Shown one piece after another: positions 55,178 through 64,000 of a stretch of 64,000 nucleotides of DNA; the first letter of the stretch is position 1; the number at the start of each line of letters is the position of its first letter. The notes under the pieces were generated by a model. That model was given only the letters and a program-made list of their open reading frames with translations. It was not told the DNA's origin and ran no database searches. The DNA is taken from contig JAPQWV010000002.1 of assembly GCA_027422505.1 (NCBI GenBank), forward strand, positions 21,956,001 to 22,020,000, read 5' to 3'. The stretch comes from Craterostigma plantagineum (Eukaryota; Streptophyta; Magnoliopsida; Lamiales; Linderniaceae). A program made the translations under genes and the position numbers.

Positions 55178-55905
55178 TTCACTCCGATGTTTGTGGTCCT
55201 ATGAAAACAAAAACACTCGTGGTGCTGTGTATTTTGTTACTTTGTAGATGACCATTCGAGGAAGATCTGGGCTTATACGTTGAAGTCCAAGTACCAGGTG
55301 CTAGATGTTTTCAAGCAGTTTCAAGCTTTGGTGGAGAGGCAGACAAACAAAAAGTTCAAGTGTATTCGGACGGACAACGGAGGGGAATATTGTGGTCCTT
55401 TTGATGAGTAAGCAAGAGATACGGTATTGTACATCAAAAGACAACTCCGAAGACACCTCAGTTAAATGGCTTAGCTGAGAGGATGAATAAAACACTGATC
55501 GAGAGAGGTGAGATGTTTGCTATCGCAGTCACAGTTGCCGAATTCTTTCTAGGGCGAGGCGTTAAATATAGTTGTCCATGTTTTAAATCTCACACCTTGT
55601 GTTCCTTTGAGATTTAAGGTACCAAATAAGATTTGGTCGGGAAAGGAAGTCTCGTATGATCACCTGCGCGTGTTTGGGTGCAAAACCTTTGTTCACATCC
55701 CGAAAAACGAGCGATCGAAGCTTGATGTGAAGACCAGACCGTGTATATTCATCTGTAATGGCATTGATGAGTTCGGGTACAAATTTTACGACCCCGTACA
55801 GAAGAAGCTTATCAGAAGTCGAGATGCTGTGTTTATTGAAGATCAGTGCATACGAGACATTCAGTCAGAGAAGTCGACTAAGAAGTCCAGCGATGATCTC
55901 ACTGA
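55178..55905 (+). pseudogene. C2 integrase
   Basis: Over three frames: DLIHSDVCGP (about 55165-55200), VDDHSRKIWAYTLKSKYQ, IRTDNGGEYCGPF, TPQLNGLAERMNKTLIE, then 55607-55860 VPNKIWSGKEVSYDHLRVFG, KTFVHIPKNERSKLDVKTRP and FICNGIDEFGYKFYDPVQKK. The QQN of the third motif has become QLN. Broken by several stops. Confidence 0.88.
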
Positions 55906-56874
55906 TTTAGATCCACCTCCTGTACGTGTAGCATATCCTGATCAAGGGGGAGATGTTCGTGAATCTAGCGGTGTCGGCAACGATGAAAATCCTATAGGCG
56001 ATGTTGATGTTGAGCCAGCTGAACCTATTGATGAAGCTGTCGAAGAACCTTCGGTTGAACCTCAGTTGAGAAGATCTGCTAGGGAGCATTGTTCATCCAT
56101 GAGGTGTCCTTCAGATGAGTACGCGATGCTAACAGATGCTGGAGAACCTGAGGATTACCAAGACGCAGTTTCTGTTGACGACAAGAACGAGTGGATGAAA
56201 GCTATGGTGGAAGAGATGCGATCCCTCTATGACAAGCACACTTATGATTTGGTAGAGCTACCTCGAGGCAAGATGGCTCTCAAGAATCAACGGGTTTATC
56301 GACTGAAGATTGAAGAAAATAATTCTCAGCCACGGTACAAAGCTCGGTTGGTCGTGAAAGGTTTCGGTCAGAAGAAAGGCATTGAGTTTGAAGATATATT
56401 CTCACCGGTAGTGAAGATGTCCTCGATCCGAGTTGCTCTTGGTTTGGCGGCGCGCTTGAACTTGGGATTGAGCAACTTGACGTAAAAACTGCAGTTCTTC
56501 ATGGTGACCTTGAAGAAGATATTTACATGGAGCAGCCCGAGGGATTCAAAGTCAAGGGAAAAGAGCAGCTTGTGTGCAAGTTGAACAAGAGTTTGTACGG
56601 ATTGAAACAAGCTCCACGTCAATGGTACAAGAAGTTCGACTCTTTTATGACCAGTCACGAGTACACCAGAACCTCTTCGAATCATTGTGTATTTGTCAAG
56701 AGGTACTCCGATGACGATTTTATTATTCTTCTATTGTACGTTGACGACATGTTGATTATAACTAGCAAGATTGCGGCCTTGAAGAGAGAGTTAAGCAAGT
56801 CTTTTGCGATGAAGGACTTGGGAGAGGCGAAGAAAATTCTCGGCATGAAGATTTCTCGTGATAGAAAAAAATAG
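55906..56874 (+). pseudogene. C2 linker and RT
   Basis: Acidic linker (DVDVEPAEPIDEAVEEPSVE), LRRSAREHCSSMRCPSDEYA, then RT: EWMKAMVEEMRSLYDKHTYD, YRLKIEENNSQPRYKARLVV, KGFGQKKGIEFEDIFSPVVK, a frameshift near 56470 across the first catalytic Asp, [55 protein letters not shown] (YVDD) and MKDLGEAKKILGMKISRD. Stop at 56872. Confidence 0.92.
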
Positions 56875-57018
56875 TATGATTATCTCAAGAAGACTACATT
56901 GAGAATAATTCTGGAGAGATTTCACATGAGTAAAGCCAAGGCAGTTTGTTCTCCACTTGCAGGTCATTTCAAATTGTCATCTGAGAAATGCCAGAAGAGT
57001 TAGAAAGAGAAGGCCAGC

Positions 57019-57660
57019 ATGAGCAGATTTCCTTATCAGTCTGCGATCGGTAGTTTGATGTATGCCATGGTTTGTACTCGACCCGATATTGCTCATACCG
57101 TTGATGTCGTTAGCCGTTTTCTCTCTAATCCGGAAAAAGAGCAATGGGAAGTCGTAAAATGGATATTGAGATATCTCAGAGGCACTTCGAAGACATGTTT
57201 GTGTTTTGGCAACGGAGAGCCTATGCTAGTTGGTTATAGTGATTCAGACATGGCAGGTGATATTGACTCCAGATCAGGTTTTTGATGACTTTTGCAGGGG
57301 GAGCTGTGTCGTGGCAATCTAAGTTGCAGAAGTGCGTTGCGCTATCCACCACAGAATCCGCATTGCAATCACGGAGGGTTGCAAAGAAGCTTTGTGGACG
57401 AAGAAGTTTCTTGAAGAACTTGTGCTACGGCAGGACAAGTATGTCGTCTACAGTGATAGAGTGCTACTCACCTCTCCAAGAATTCGTCATTCCATTCGAG
57501 ATCCAAGCATATCGACGTCAGATACCATAGAGTTCGAAATGTGCTCGAGTCGAAGCAGTTATATTTGGCAAAGGTACACACGAGCAAGAACGGATCAGAT
57601 ATGTTGACGAAGATTTTGCCGAAGCAGAAGCTCAAGACCTGTCGGCGGAAAGCGAACTTG
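57019..57660 (+). pseudogene. C2 RT end and RNase H
   Basis: FPYQSAIGSLMYAMVCTRPD, IAHTVDVVSRFLSNPEKEQW, VGYSDSDMAGDIDSRSGF, a break, then FAGGAVSWQSKLQKCVALST and TTESA. The remaining RNase H (KEALWTKKFLEEL) lies in a third frame to about 57600. 56875-57018 between the RT parts is readable Copia sequence with stops (ILERFHMSKAKAV). Confidence 0.9.
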
Positions 57661-57681
57661 CTTGAGCCCACCGTATGAGCC

Positions 57682-57691
57682 GGAGGGGGAG
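57682..57691 (+). other. Polypurine tract of C2
   Basis: GGAGGGGGAG a few bases before the 3' LTR start near 57697. Confidence 0.85.
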
Positions 57692-57696
57692 TTTAT

Positions 57697-58279
57697 TGTG
57701 TCCGGCCCATATATTGGGTGGACCATTTGTATGTATAGTTATTATGTAAAAAAATAGATAGAACTCGCACACACGACACAGACGCGAGGAGAAGAAAAAG
57801 AGAGGAGAGGAGAGAAAAAGAAAATGGAGAAGAAAAGCTTCGATCCCGTCGATCCGGTGCTCGGATTTGGCCGAAACTTCAGACGGAGAGTCACCTCAAC
57901 GTGCTCTACACATCTACCGGGTCGGATTGTTCGATTCCTCACTTTGGGTGGTAACCCATTTTCTATCTCTTCGTATTTTCCGAGCTTGTAGCTCGAGGAG
58001 TGTTGGTGTTCCAAGTTTGAAACTCGATGTTTTGTACGCTCGCCTTGTCTGCGTAGTATTTTGGTGTGTTTGGGTTGTTGTCACCTCGAGACGTTCTCGA
58101 GAGGTGTTGTCTGTTGTACCCGTCGAACTTGGTTATAGTGGACTGTTTCCTTGGATCGGGAGAGCGATCCCGTGGTTTTTCCCGTTTTGGGTTTTCCACG
58201 TTAAAAGTCGCCATGTTATTTCGCTTTCGTCGTTGGTTATTCGCCGTTATTATTGTTCGTGATTTCGTCAACCCCAACA
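57697..58279 (+). repeat. 3' LTR of C2
   Basis: TGTGTCCGGCCC...CGTCAACCCCAACA. Includes a GA-rich stretch (57780-57830) and several short inverted repeats (GAGCTTGTAGCTC, ACCTCGAGACGTTCTCGAGAGGT region). Confidence 0.88.
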
Positions 58280-58680
58280 ATGTGTTTGTTCAGCGAGATT
58301 CTTTACCTCTATCTCTCTCTCTATGATGCACAAATTCTGATTTAGTGTGTGTATTGCGTGCAGGTGTTTCTTTTTACTTTTGTGTTGTTTGTGTTTTTTA
58401 CTTTGGATTGTTGTTAAGTCTATTTTATTCGAGATTTCATTTCTGCTTTGCTTAAAATACTAATTTCTATCGATAGAATGCATTGATTATGTTATATATT
58501 TTTTTCCTTTGCAGGATAACAAAGTCTTGATCATTAGCATCCCCGTAAGTATTTTAGTGAATTTTCTGGGTGTCTTTTTGTTGTGAATGTTGGTTAACTG
58601 ATGTGAGTATGCTTGGTTTCGATTTATTTTGATTTGATTATATGTCCCATGTATATACTAAAGCTTTTGGTCATCCTCGT
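58280..58680 (+). repeat. Host spacer, copy 2 of a duplicated segment
   Basis: From TTTGTTCAGCGAGATTC to AAAGCTTTTGG it copies 45755-46110. At 58513-58550 it even keeps a CAG/GATAACAAAG...CCCC/GTAAGT exon-like shape that has decayed in copy 1. The match ends ten bases before element A2, exactly where copy 1 enters the HSP90-exon acceptor. Confidence 0.85.
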
Positions 58681-59029
58681 TGTTAGGTCCTACGATTAAC
58701 AACTCTAAGATCCTAGGCACGAATTCAAAGTAATTCGATGATAATGATAATCAATAAGATTCGATCGAAAAACTCATTTGAAGAACGAGAGAGAGAAATA
58801 GATTAGAGTGAGAAAGTTAGTGTTGTTTCTCTCCCTTGAAATTGAATTGCAAGCCTTTCGGATCAATCTTCAAAACTTTCTCTATTCAGCTCAATTGATT
58901 TACATGTATTTATACCAAACAAACTTGGTATAAATATCAAATAGTCCTAATCTAAGGACTACTATACAAAACGCCCCTAATTACAAGGACAACTAATAAT
59001 ATCAAGCACAATTAAATGTATACTCTACA
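58681..59029 (-). repeat. 3' LTR of A2
   Basis: 349 bp, reverse complement of the family A LTR; palindromic TATA element at 58908-58935. Confidence 0.93.
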
Positions 59030-59041
59030 ATATCCCCATTT
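59030..59041 (-). other. Polypurine tract of A2
   Basis: AAATGGGGATAT on the minus strand next to the LTR. Confidence 0.88.
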
Positions 59042-59760
59042 GTGCTTGATTGCGTCTCCGCACTGTTTGTCCTCGTCCGGCGTAATACGATCTGCGCAAG
59101 CCCAACGCATACGTAGTTCCTCAGCGTTATCCTCAGCTCCAGTCGAGACCTTCTTTCTTGATGAAGCCTTGAGGACCTTTGTACTTTTCCATACAGCTGA
59201 TATAAGTTGTAAACTTCTTCGGCAGGGATGTACGGTAGGTCGCTCTCGCTTAGATCTTCTCGAGTTCTATCTACGCGCTCAATAGTGTAGTGAGGTGTTG
59301 GAAGTCCTCATTTGTCACAGAAGACGCTGAGTAGTTGGCTGAGACTCTTATAATGGCTCTTGGCTTGTGTCTTAGTCATTCCTAGCCTTATATCAGGTCC
59401 TAGTTTGGTCAGCATACAAAGATATGTCATCCTCTTCTGCTGATCCCAATGAGAGATCCCTCTAAGCTCGAACTCATTCGGCTTCTTAACTCTGTCCGGA
59501 GACCTCCAAATGTTCTCACGAACTTCTTCTAGGAAGGGGATTTCTATTTGGATGTTCTCCCATGGCGTGTCGATCCGAACGGTCCCAGGCGTTAGCCTTG
59601 TAGAGGGAATCGCCAGTTGAGCGATTAACTCTGGTAGCCTTGGGATATCTCGCTCGTAGTCTTCACCTTCCTGAAGCTCGTCGTCTTCTATGATCACGAG
59701 GTCTACAGATGCTTGTTGTTGAAAGCGCCGAACGTCGTGAAGCCGTCGTCTTTGATGCTC
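59042..59760 (-). pseudogene. A2 accessory ORF, C-terminal part with deletion
   Basis: 59308-59697 is open: IIEDDELQEGEDYERDIPRL, RIDTPWENIQIEIPFLEEVR and later QAKSHYKSLSQLLSVFCDK. Then at 59150-59200 KYKGPQGFIKKEG jumps straight to the last residues (ITLRNY...). Compared with A1, about 380 bp (A1 26249-26627) carrying the FAAHDLQMALE core are missing. The joint lies in a shared CGA. Confidence 0.85.
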
Positions 59761-60720
59761 CTAGGGCATGGAATGGGTCATCCACTGTCCTTCGGAAATA
59801 TACTTGTCCAGGACCTCGTGTGGATTGATGCCATGTCCAGAGGGTCCCGGTTGGTCTGGAGCGACGGAGGGAGTGGCTGGGTAGCTGCTAGAGCCACAAG
59901 CATCGCAACACTTGCTTCTTCTTCCGGAAGCAAGGGGCTTGAGTAGATCGCTGGTGTGGGCGGAGGCGTCTCGAGGTGAAAGGTTGGTGGGTCGATGTGG
60001 GCGGTACGGTGCGTGGTGTGGGTAGTTTGGGTTTGGGTGGTTTGTGTTTGGGTTTGGTGGGTTTTGGGTTTCACCAGCTCCAGCGCTTGTCTGCGTAGCA
60101 CTTGAGCCTTGTCCTTGGCCACTTATTGTTGATGTCGTTGGCCTCTTCTCCCCCTCATGACGGTCCTGATCGTTAGGATCGTCATGTCTGCGCCGGGAGT
60201 GGGAGCTTTGGCCTCGGCATGGTTGGGTAGGTGGCTCAAGATGGTCTTCCAGTCGCCGATAGAGGGACTCTTGCTGGGGCGATCGTATGGTAAGACCGAT
60301 GAGGCGGGCCAGAAGGATGTCATGGAGCTCCGTGATTGGAATAGTGTATGGGTTGATAAGGATGGAAGAGTGTTGTAGAGGGTCAGTGGGTGTGGGTTGT
60401 GGAGGTGTGAGGTTGGGTTGTGACGAGGTGCCTTCAGAGACAGGTGCTTTCCCGGTATCGCTTCGAGATGTCTCAATTGCTTGGAGTACTCTCTCCGTGA
60501 TTTTGTCTTCCATAGACTGTACAACGGCAGAGAGAGCGGCCTGGAACTGCTCGTTCGTCACAAAGGGTGCGGACGCCTCCTTAGATGGACCAGGACGACT
60601 GATGTCGCCTGCTATCAACCCTTGAGTAGACACCGACTCTTCAGGTTGGCTCACAGTCACTTGAGGTTGTGACTGTATGAGACTTCCACCCAATCCTTGA
60701 GCAGAATCTAAGATTCGGCT
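59761..60720 (-). pseudogene. A2 accessory ORF, middle part
   Basis: 310-codon frame: MGGSLIQSQPQVTVSQPEES, EQFQAALSAVVQSMEDKITE, SSILINPYTIPITELHDILL, ARLIGLTIRSPQQESLYRRL, then Asn/Pro/His-rich NPNTNHPNPNYPHHAP, LLKPLASGRRSK and PDQPGPSGHG. It shows that A1's broken middle was once a continuous ordered-plus-disordered segment. The frame ends at a TAG at 59761. Confidence 0.82.
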
Positions 60721-60785
60721 CTATGAGCGTCGTGGTAGGCTCGGGTTGCGCCTGCGATCCAGACAGCACGAGATTTGGTTGCGGC

Positions 60786-61559
60786 TCAAGATTGAGCGAA
60801 GAAGTGCCAGCAACACTTGTAGATTTGGTCAGCGTAGTATCTGGTGTTGGTGACAGCCGGGAAGAGGGACTCCAGCTGAATGCTAAGTCTCCTGGGAGTC
60901 TTCCTTATCAGGCTTATTTCTTCGTCCGACTCCGTGTCAGACGGGGTGGCCGTGTGAGGAGTGAGGTCACGATGGACGTCCTCCAGTGCCTGATCCGTCA
61001 CCAGTGGAAGAGAGCTTTGCCCCATTTCTACTCCGGGCTGTGCTACTGGTGGAAGAACCTCCTCAAAGGTTTCTTCGAGCACGCCAACATTAACGGGCAC
61101 TTCTACTTGATATTCATGTGCAAGAGCCTCGAGCGCCATCTCAGTAGCCACGACGTCTATCAATGTATCATCTACGTCGGGCATTGGTTCTTCGACCAAT
61201 GGAGACTCCTGTTGAAGCTCCTGAGCGACAACATCTATCATCGCGTCGTCAGGGCTTTGGTGATGTTGCGGTTGGGGAGGGCTCATATGTACATCTGCCG
61301 GGGGCCCTCTAATCATTTCCTCAGTTAGATTGTGTTCCCGACAGAATCTCTGATACTCAGCTCCCGCGGGGTCGGCGAGCCTGAGTAGGTGGAACGGAAT
61401 TGGCATCGAAGGCTGTGCAAGGTCCACCAGCCTTGGGTTGTGGAAGAATTTGAGCCGGGACGGCTGATAGTTTCCTCCCGGAGGCAGGCGAGGAATGTTC
61501 TGCGCGTACATCTCCATGTGTTGGCGGATGATGACGGAGAACCATCTCACGTACGGCAC
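60786..61559 (-). pseudogene. A2 accessory ORF, acidic part
   Basis: 257 codons: MPYVRWFSVIIRQHMEMYAQ, NIPRLPPGGNYQPSRLKFFH, LRLADPAGAEYQRFCREHNL, then acidic repeats with DVVA/DVVATEM and TPHTATPSDTESDEEISLIR, and LSIQLESLFPAVTNT. Continuous with the N-domain frame through a frameshift near 61600 and with the middle part through breaks near 60750. Confidence 0.85.
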
Positions 61560-61599
61560 GATCTTGGACCGCTTGTTCTACTTTTGTCTGATCTATTCT

Positions 61600-62180
61600 A
61601 CAAGGTCGTTCCAGATCAGCTGGGCGAAATTGTAATTCCGCTAGAACACGGCTCCGTGAAATATCTGGAGGACGTGACCGTTGCCCTTGTCGAAGCCGGC
61701 GTGCTTCGGAGATAGACACTTGTTCACGATCCCGAACAGTGTCTTCCATGGGTGAGGGATACCGTTGCTCTGAACCTGAGCTAGCTTGGTGAGCGGCGGA
61801 CGGTACCCCATTTGGAGGAAATCAGCCACCAGTTCTTCATCTGATGGGAGGGGGTCGTAGTTTGGGCTGTGAGGGAGGTCAAGTAGAGCTCTGAACTCGT
61901 TCTTGCCCATGCAGATGTGCCTTGTCCCTACAACCGTCGTGAAATGGTATCCGCCGTCCAAGATGATGCTCTTGATCATCCCCCAAAACTGCTGGTGGTA
62001 GACCATCGGCACTGATGCCGTCACAGTAAGTCCATGCCATAGTGGATGGCCTTGAAGGATAGACACGATAATGTCGTCTGGACACCGGAAGGTGGCCAGG
62101 TCCAATTGGAAGTTCGTGTCGTGGACATTGAGGTATAAGGACTTCTCGTATATGTGATTATATGTTGGATAGCGATCCAT
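61600..62180 (-). pseudogene. A2 accessory ORF, N-terminal domain
   Basis: ATG at 62180, 179 clean codons: MDRYPTYNHIYEKSLYLNVH, DLATFRCPDDIIVSILQGHP, LTVTASVPMVYHQQFWGMIK, YHFTTVVGTRHICMGKNEFR, LLDLPHSPNYDPLPSDEELV, ADFLQMGYRPPLTKLAQVQS, NGIPHPWKTLFGIVNKCLSP and KHAGFDKGNGH. This is the best-preserved N-domain in the window and a good query. A frameshift follows near 61645. I know no characterised homologue. Confidence 0.85.
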
Positions 62181-63900
62181 CTGAAAAAATATAACAAATC
62201 ATTAGTTCATAATTTTTGATATTAGTCGAGAATGAATTTAATTTCATCAAACTATAATATTGTATCAAGTCATGACATGTTTGATGAATTTTGGATTGAA
62301 ATCGTATGATATGCATATAGGAATTTCGATTTTTAAAAAATGTAATGGCATGATGGTAATTTTGAGTTAAACACCCAACGCGTGAAAATAGTTTGAAAAT
62401 TTTCTAAGTGTTTAATCGCGAGTAATGTCACTGTTCATGCCGAGAAATTTTTCGCTCGATAAAATTGATTTTCAAATTGATTTCCTATGCAATGATTTCA
62501 ATTGCAATGACTCAGTTTATTTTTTCGATCGAGAAAATTTTATTCGCTAATGTTCGCTACAGAGTAAAAGACTTAGAAAAATTATCTAAGTGTTGAAGTT
62601 GAAATCGAGACTGTAGTCGATCAATTTTATGATCGAGAAAAATTCCGTGTAAATTTACGATCGAGACATTATTTCTCATTTAAATTTACTATCGAGAAAT
62701 TTCCTCGATTGAATAAAATTTTCGATTTGAAATTTGTCGAGCGGTATGTGATTTTCGATTGTAAGTAAAAAATTTTTTTCGCTGCGATATATTTCTATCG
62801 AGAAATTAGTCAACGAAAGACTAAGTCAACCGTCGAAAATTTTCATTCAAGTAAGTCCTAGGCGGCGAATTTTACGATCGAAAAATTAAGCGTTGAAAAA
62901 TTAATTTTTTCCCTGCGAAATTTTTACGACCAAAATCCAATTAACACGAAAATTCTATTTGCGATAGTAAGTTTTGCGCTCGATAATGTTTGCATCTAAA
63001 TTGTCTATTAAGTGCTTAAGTTTTTCGCTCACAGAAAATCCTAATTAGATTTCTCGATGGTAAGTAATTTTTCGGTCAAAATCATCTATCTTAACGACTA
63101 AATCAGATTTTTATCGATCGAGAACTAATTTGACACAAACAGTATCTCAATTGAATCGGAATTCAATTAAGATTGTTTTCGATCGACAAAGTTCTTCGAT
63201 ACCTTTAAACATTCAAACCCAGTTTTATCGAAACACAAATCTCAGTCGAAGATACGGATTTTCCGAAGATTTATACTACCAGATTCATCAAGAACATCGA
63301 AACTATATTAAGTGCAGGCATTAATCTCAGATAACACTCATAATCAAGCCTAAATCACTATAAAACAGTATACGATTTCTCAGTTTCGGAGAACAGACGG
63401 AAATCTAAACTTAAACATGCGAAAAACTTCAAAGAAACAGATGCTAACGACGTTAAACCACACGCAACTATCAACCTCATTTCTACCTTAAACAGACAAT
63501 TTTGAGTTGAAAATGAAAGGATTTGTGAGTGATTTGAACCGTCTGTGAAAGTTTTTCGCCAGAGAATTTTTTGCGATTTAGGGTTGCGTGAGAAAAAGTT
63601 TTTCGACTGACACAAAGATGAACTTTTATTACTCGCTGTAATTCAATGTTGGGTTTCCGATTTGACGTCTTGCGATTAAATGGGACAGGCCCATTACTAT
63701 TTGCGCTCGAGAAATTTTCGATTCGAAAATTGCTCTTCAGTTCAATTTTCTCGATCGCAAATTATCGCGGTAAATCAACAATTGTTCCCAACACTATCTT
63801 ACGATCGAGAAACTTATGATAGCGAATTAATTCTTATATCCAATTTCTCGATTGTAAGTGCTTCTAAAAATTTTCAGATTGATCCCTATTTCAAATAAAA
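62181..63900 (-). repeat. A2 CGATCG block
   Basis: Reverse counterpart of A1 21480-23199, including the GTTGAAAGCG/CTTCAACAC region with TTTTTCTAAGT and the repeated TTTCTCGATCGTAAATTTAC phrases (about 62630-62700). No coding signal. Confidence 0.85.
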
Positions 63901-64000
63901 TCACATTGTAAAGATTCCCCTGAGCATTCAAAATAAATGCAATTAACTCCCTGTATTTTCTGTGTAGTAACGTCTAGCTTCCCTGGCAGAGATTAAAAAA
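63901..64000 (-). other. A2 segment downstream of protease
   Basis: GCTAGACGTTACTACACAG and the following CAGGGAGTTAATTGCATTTA (minus strand) equal 21414-21463 in A1, the stretch right after the protease. Cut by the window end. Confidence 0.85.

Larger units (their letters stand above)
46962..58279 (+). mobile_element. Copia element C2, split by A3
   Basis: 5' LTR at 46962-47525 and 3' LTR at 57697-58279 share the GA-rich tract, the GGCCGAAACTTCAGACGGAG phrase and most other bases. Between them lies A3, then the C2 gag-pol remnant from about 53930. The end of the 5' LTR, the primer site and the start of gag are missing at the A3 junction. Gag, protease, integrase, RT and RNase H are all readable but broken. 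No clear target duplication. Confidence 0.85.
58681..64000 (-). mobile_element. Pol-less LTR element A2 with accessory ORF
   Basis: Minus-strand sister of A1: 3' LTR, polypurine tract, aORF, CGATCG block, and at the window edge the segment that in A1 follows the protease. Gag, protease and 5' LTR lie outside the window. That 62181-64000 matches 21400-23199 of A1 without any pol in between shows both derive from one pol-less ancestor. Confidence 0.9.

Noticed and set aside
60015..60070. Telomere-like GGGTTTGGGTGG/TTTGGG repeats
   Set aside because: They fall inside the aORF middle and match the complementary CCCAAACACAAACC repeats of the A1 aORF (25300-25370); they do not follow TTTAGGG. Coding low complexity, not a telomere.
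1..64000. tRNA, rRNA, riboswitch or snoRNA genes
   Set aside because: Only tRNA-complementary primer-binding sites of retroelements were seen; no cloverleaf or rRNA sequence recognised by eye.

Overview
The window looks like nuclear DNA of a flowering plant, probably a eudicot. It is packed with plant-type Ty1/Copia and Athila-like Ty3/Gypsy LTR retrotransposons. Intron-split remnants of plant genes lie between them: a WD40 protein resembling DCAF4, a ZDP-type DNA 3'-phosphatase, a saccharopine-dehydrogenase-like oxidoreductase and an HSP90-family exon. There is no bacterial operon structure, rRNA, CRISPR array or organelle gene order. I cannot name the species. No element or host gene here has an unbroken full reading frame; the longest open frame is the 867-codon middle part of an accessory ORF at 10465-13068.

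Layout. 1-1396: an LTR remnant and a decayed minus-strand Copia integrase. 1397-6848: Copia element C1, full domain set with frameshifts, 3' LTR cut short. 6849-9238: internal fragment (A4) of a pol-less element, made of a CGATCG-rich block plus an accessory ORF (aORF). 9543 to about 15760 (minus strand): element D1 with LTR, aORF and gag but no pol. About 15761-16506 plus 27087-30968: Athila-like Gypsy element G1, whose 5' LTR is split by element A1 (16507-27086, LTR-gag-protease-block-aORF-LTR, no integrase, RT or RNase H). 30969 to about 33779 (minus): truncated Copia C4. About 34100-42308: WD40 gene broken by the nearly complete minus-strand Copia C3 (36328-41821). 42560-46209: fragments of at least three further unrelated genes on one strand. 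46962-58279: Copia C2, with the chimeric A-type element A3 nested in its 5' LTR. 58280-58680: a second copy of host spacer found at 45755-46110. 58681-64000 (minus): element A2, same pol-less design as A1, running off the window.

Most interesting content. A1, A2, A4 and D1 (and in part A3) belong to a group of LTR elements that keep a long gag and, where it can be seen, a protease. They lack integrase/RT/RNase H and instead carry a large aORF: a conserved N-terminal domain, a Pro/Ser/Thr-rich middle and a conserved C-terminal domain. A1 and A2 share the same sequence where pol should be, so the deletion derivative itself has multiplied. Such elements presumably depend on the enzymes of an autonomous relative. 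Two structural signals recur in the group: long noncoding blocks dense in CGATCG or TTCTCG motifs before gag and before aORF, and a TATA box inside a perfect inverted repeat that is kept, with compensating base changes, in three LTR types. Separately, a module around the palindrome TCACGGCCGTGA is shared by the LTRs of Copia C1 and Gypsy G1.

All calls come from reading the sequence by eye. Element boundaries were set from TG...CA ends, primer-binding sites, polypurine tracts and copy-to-copy comparison. Ends marked as approximate are uncertain.
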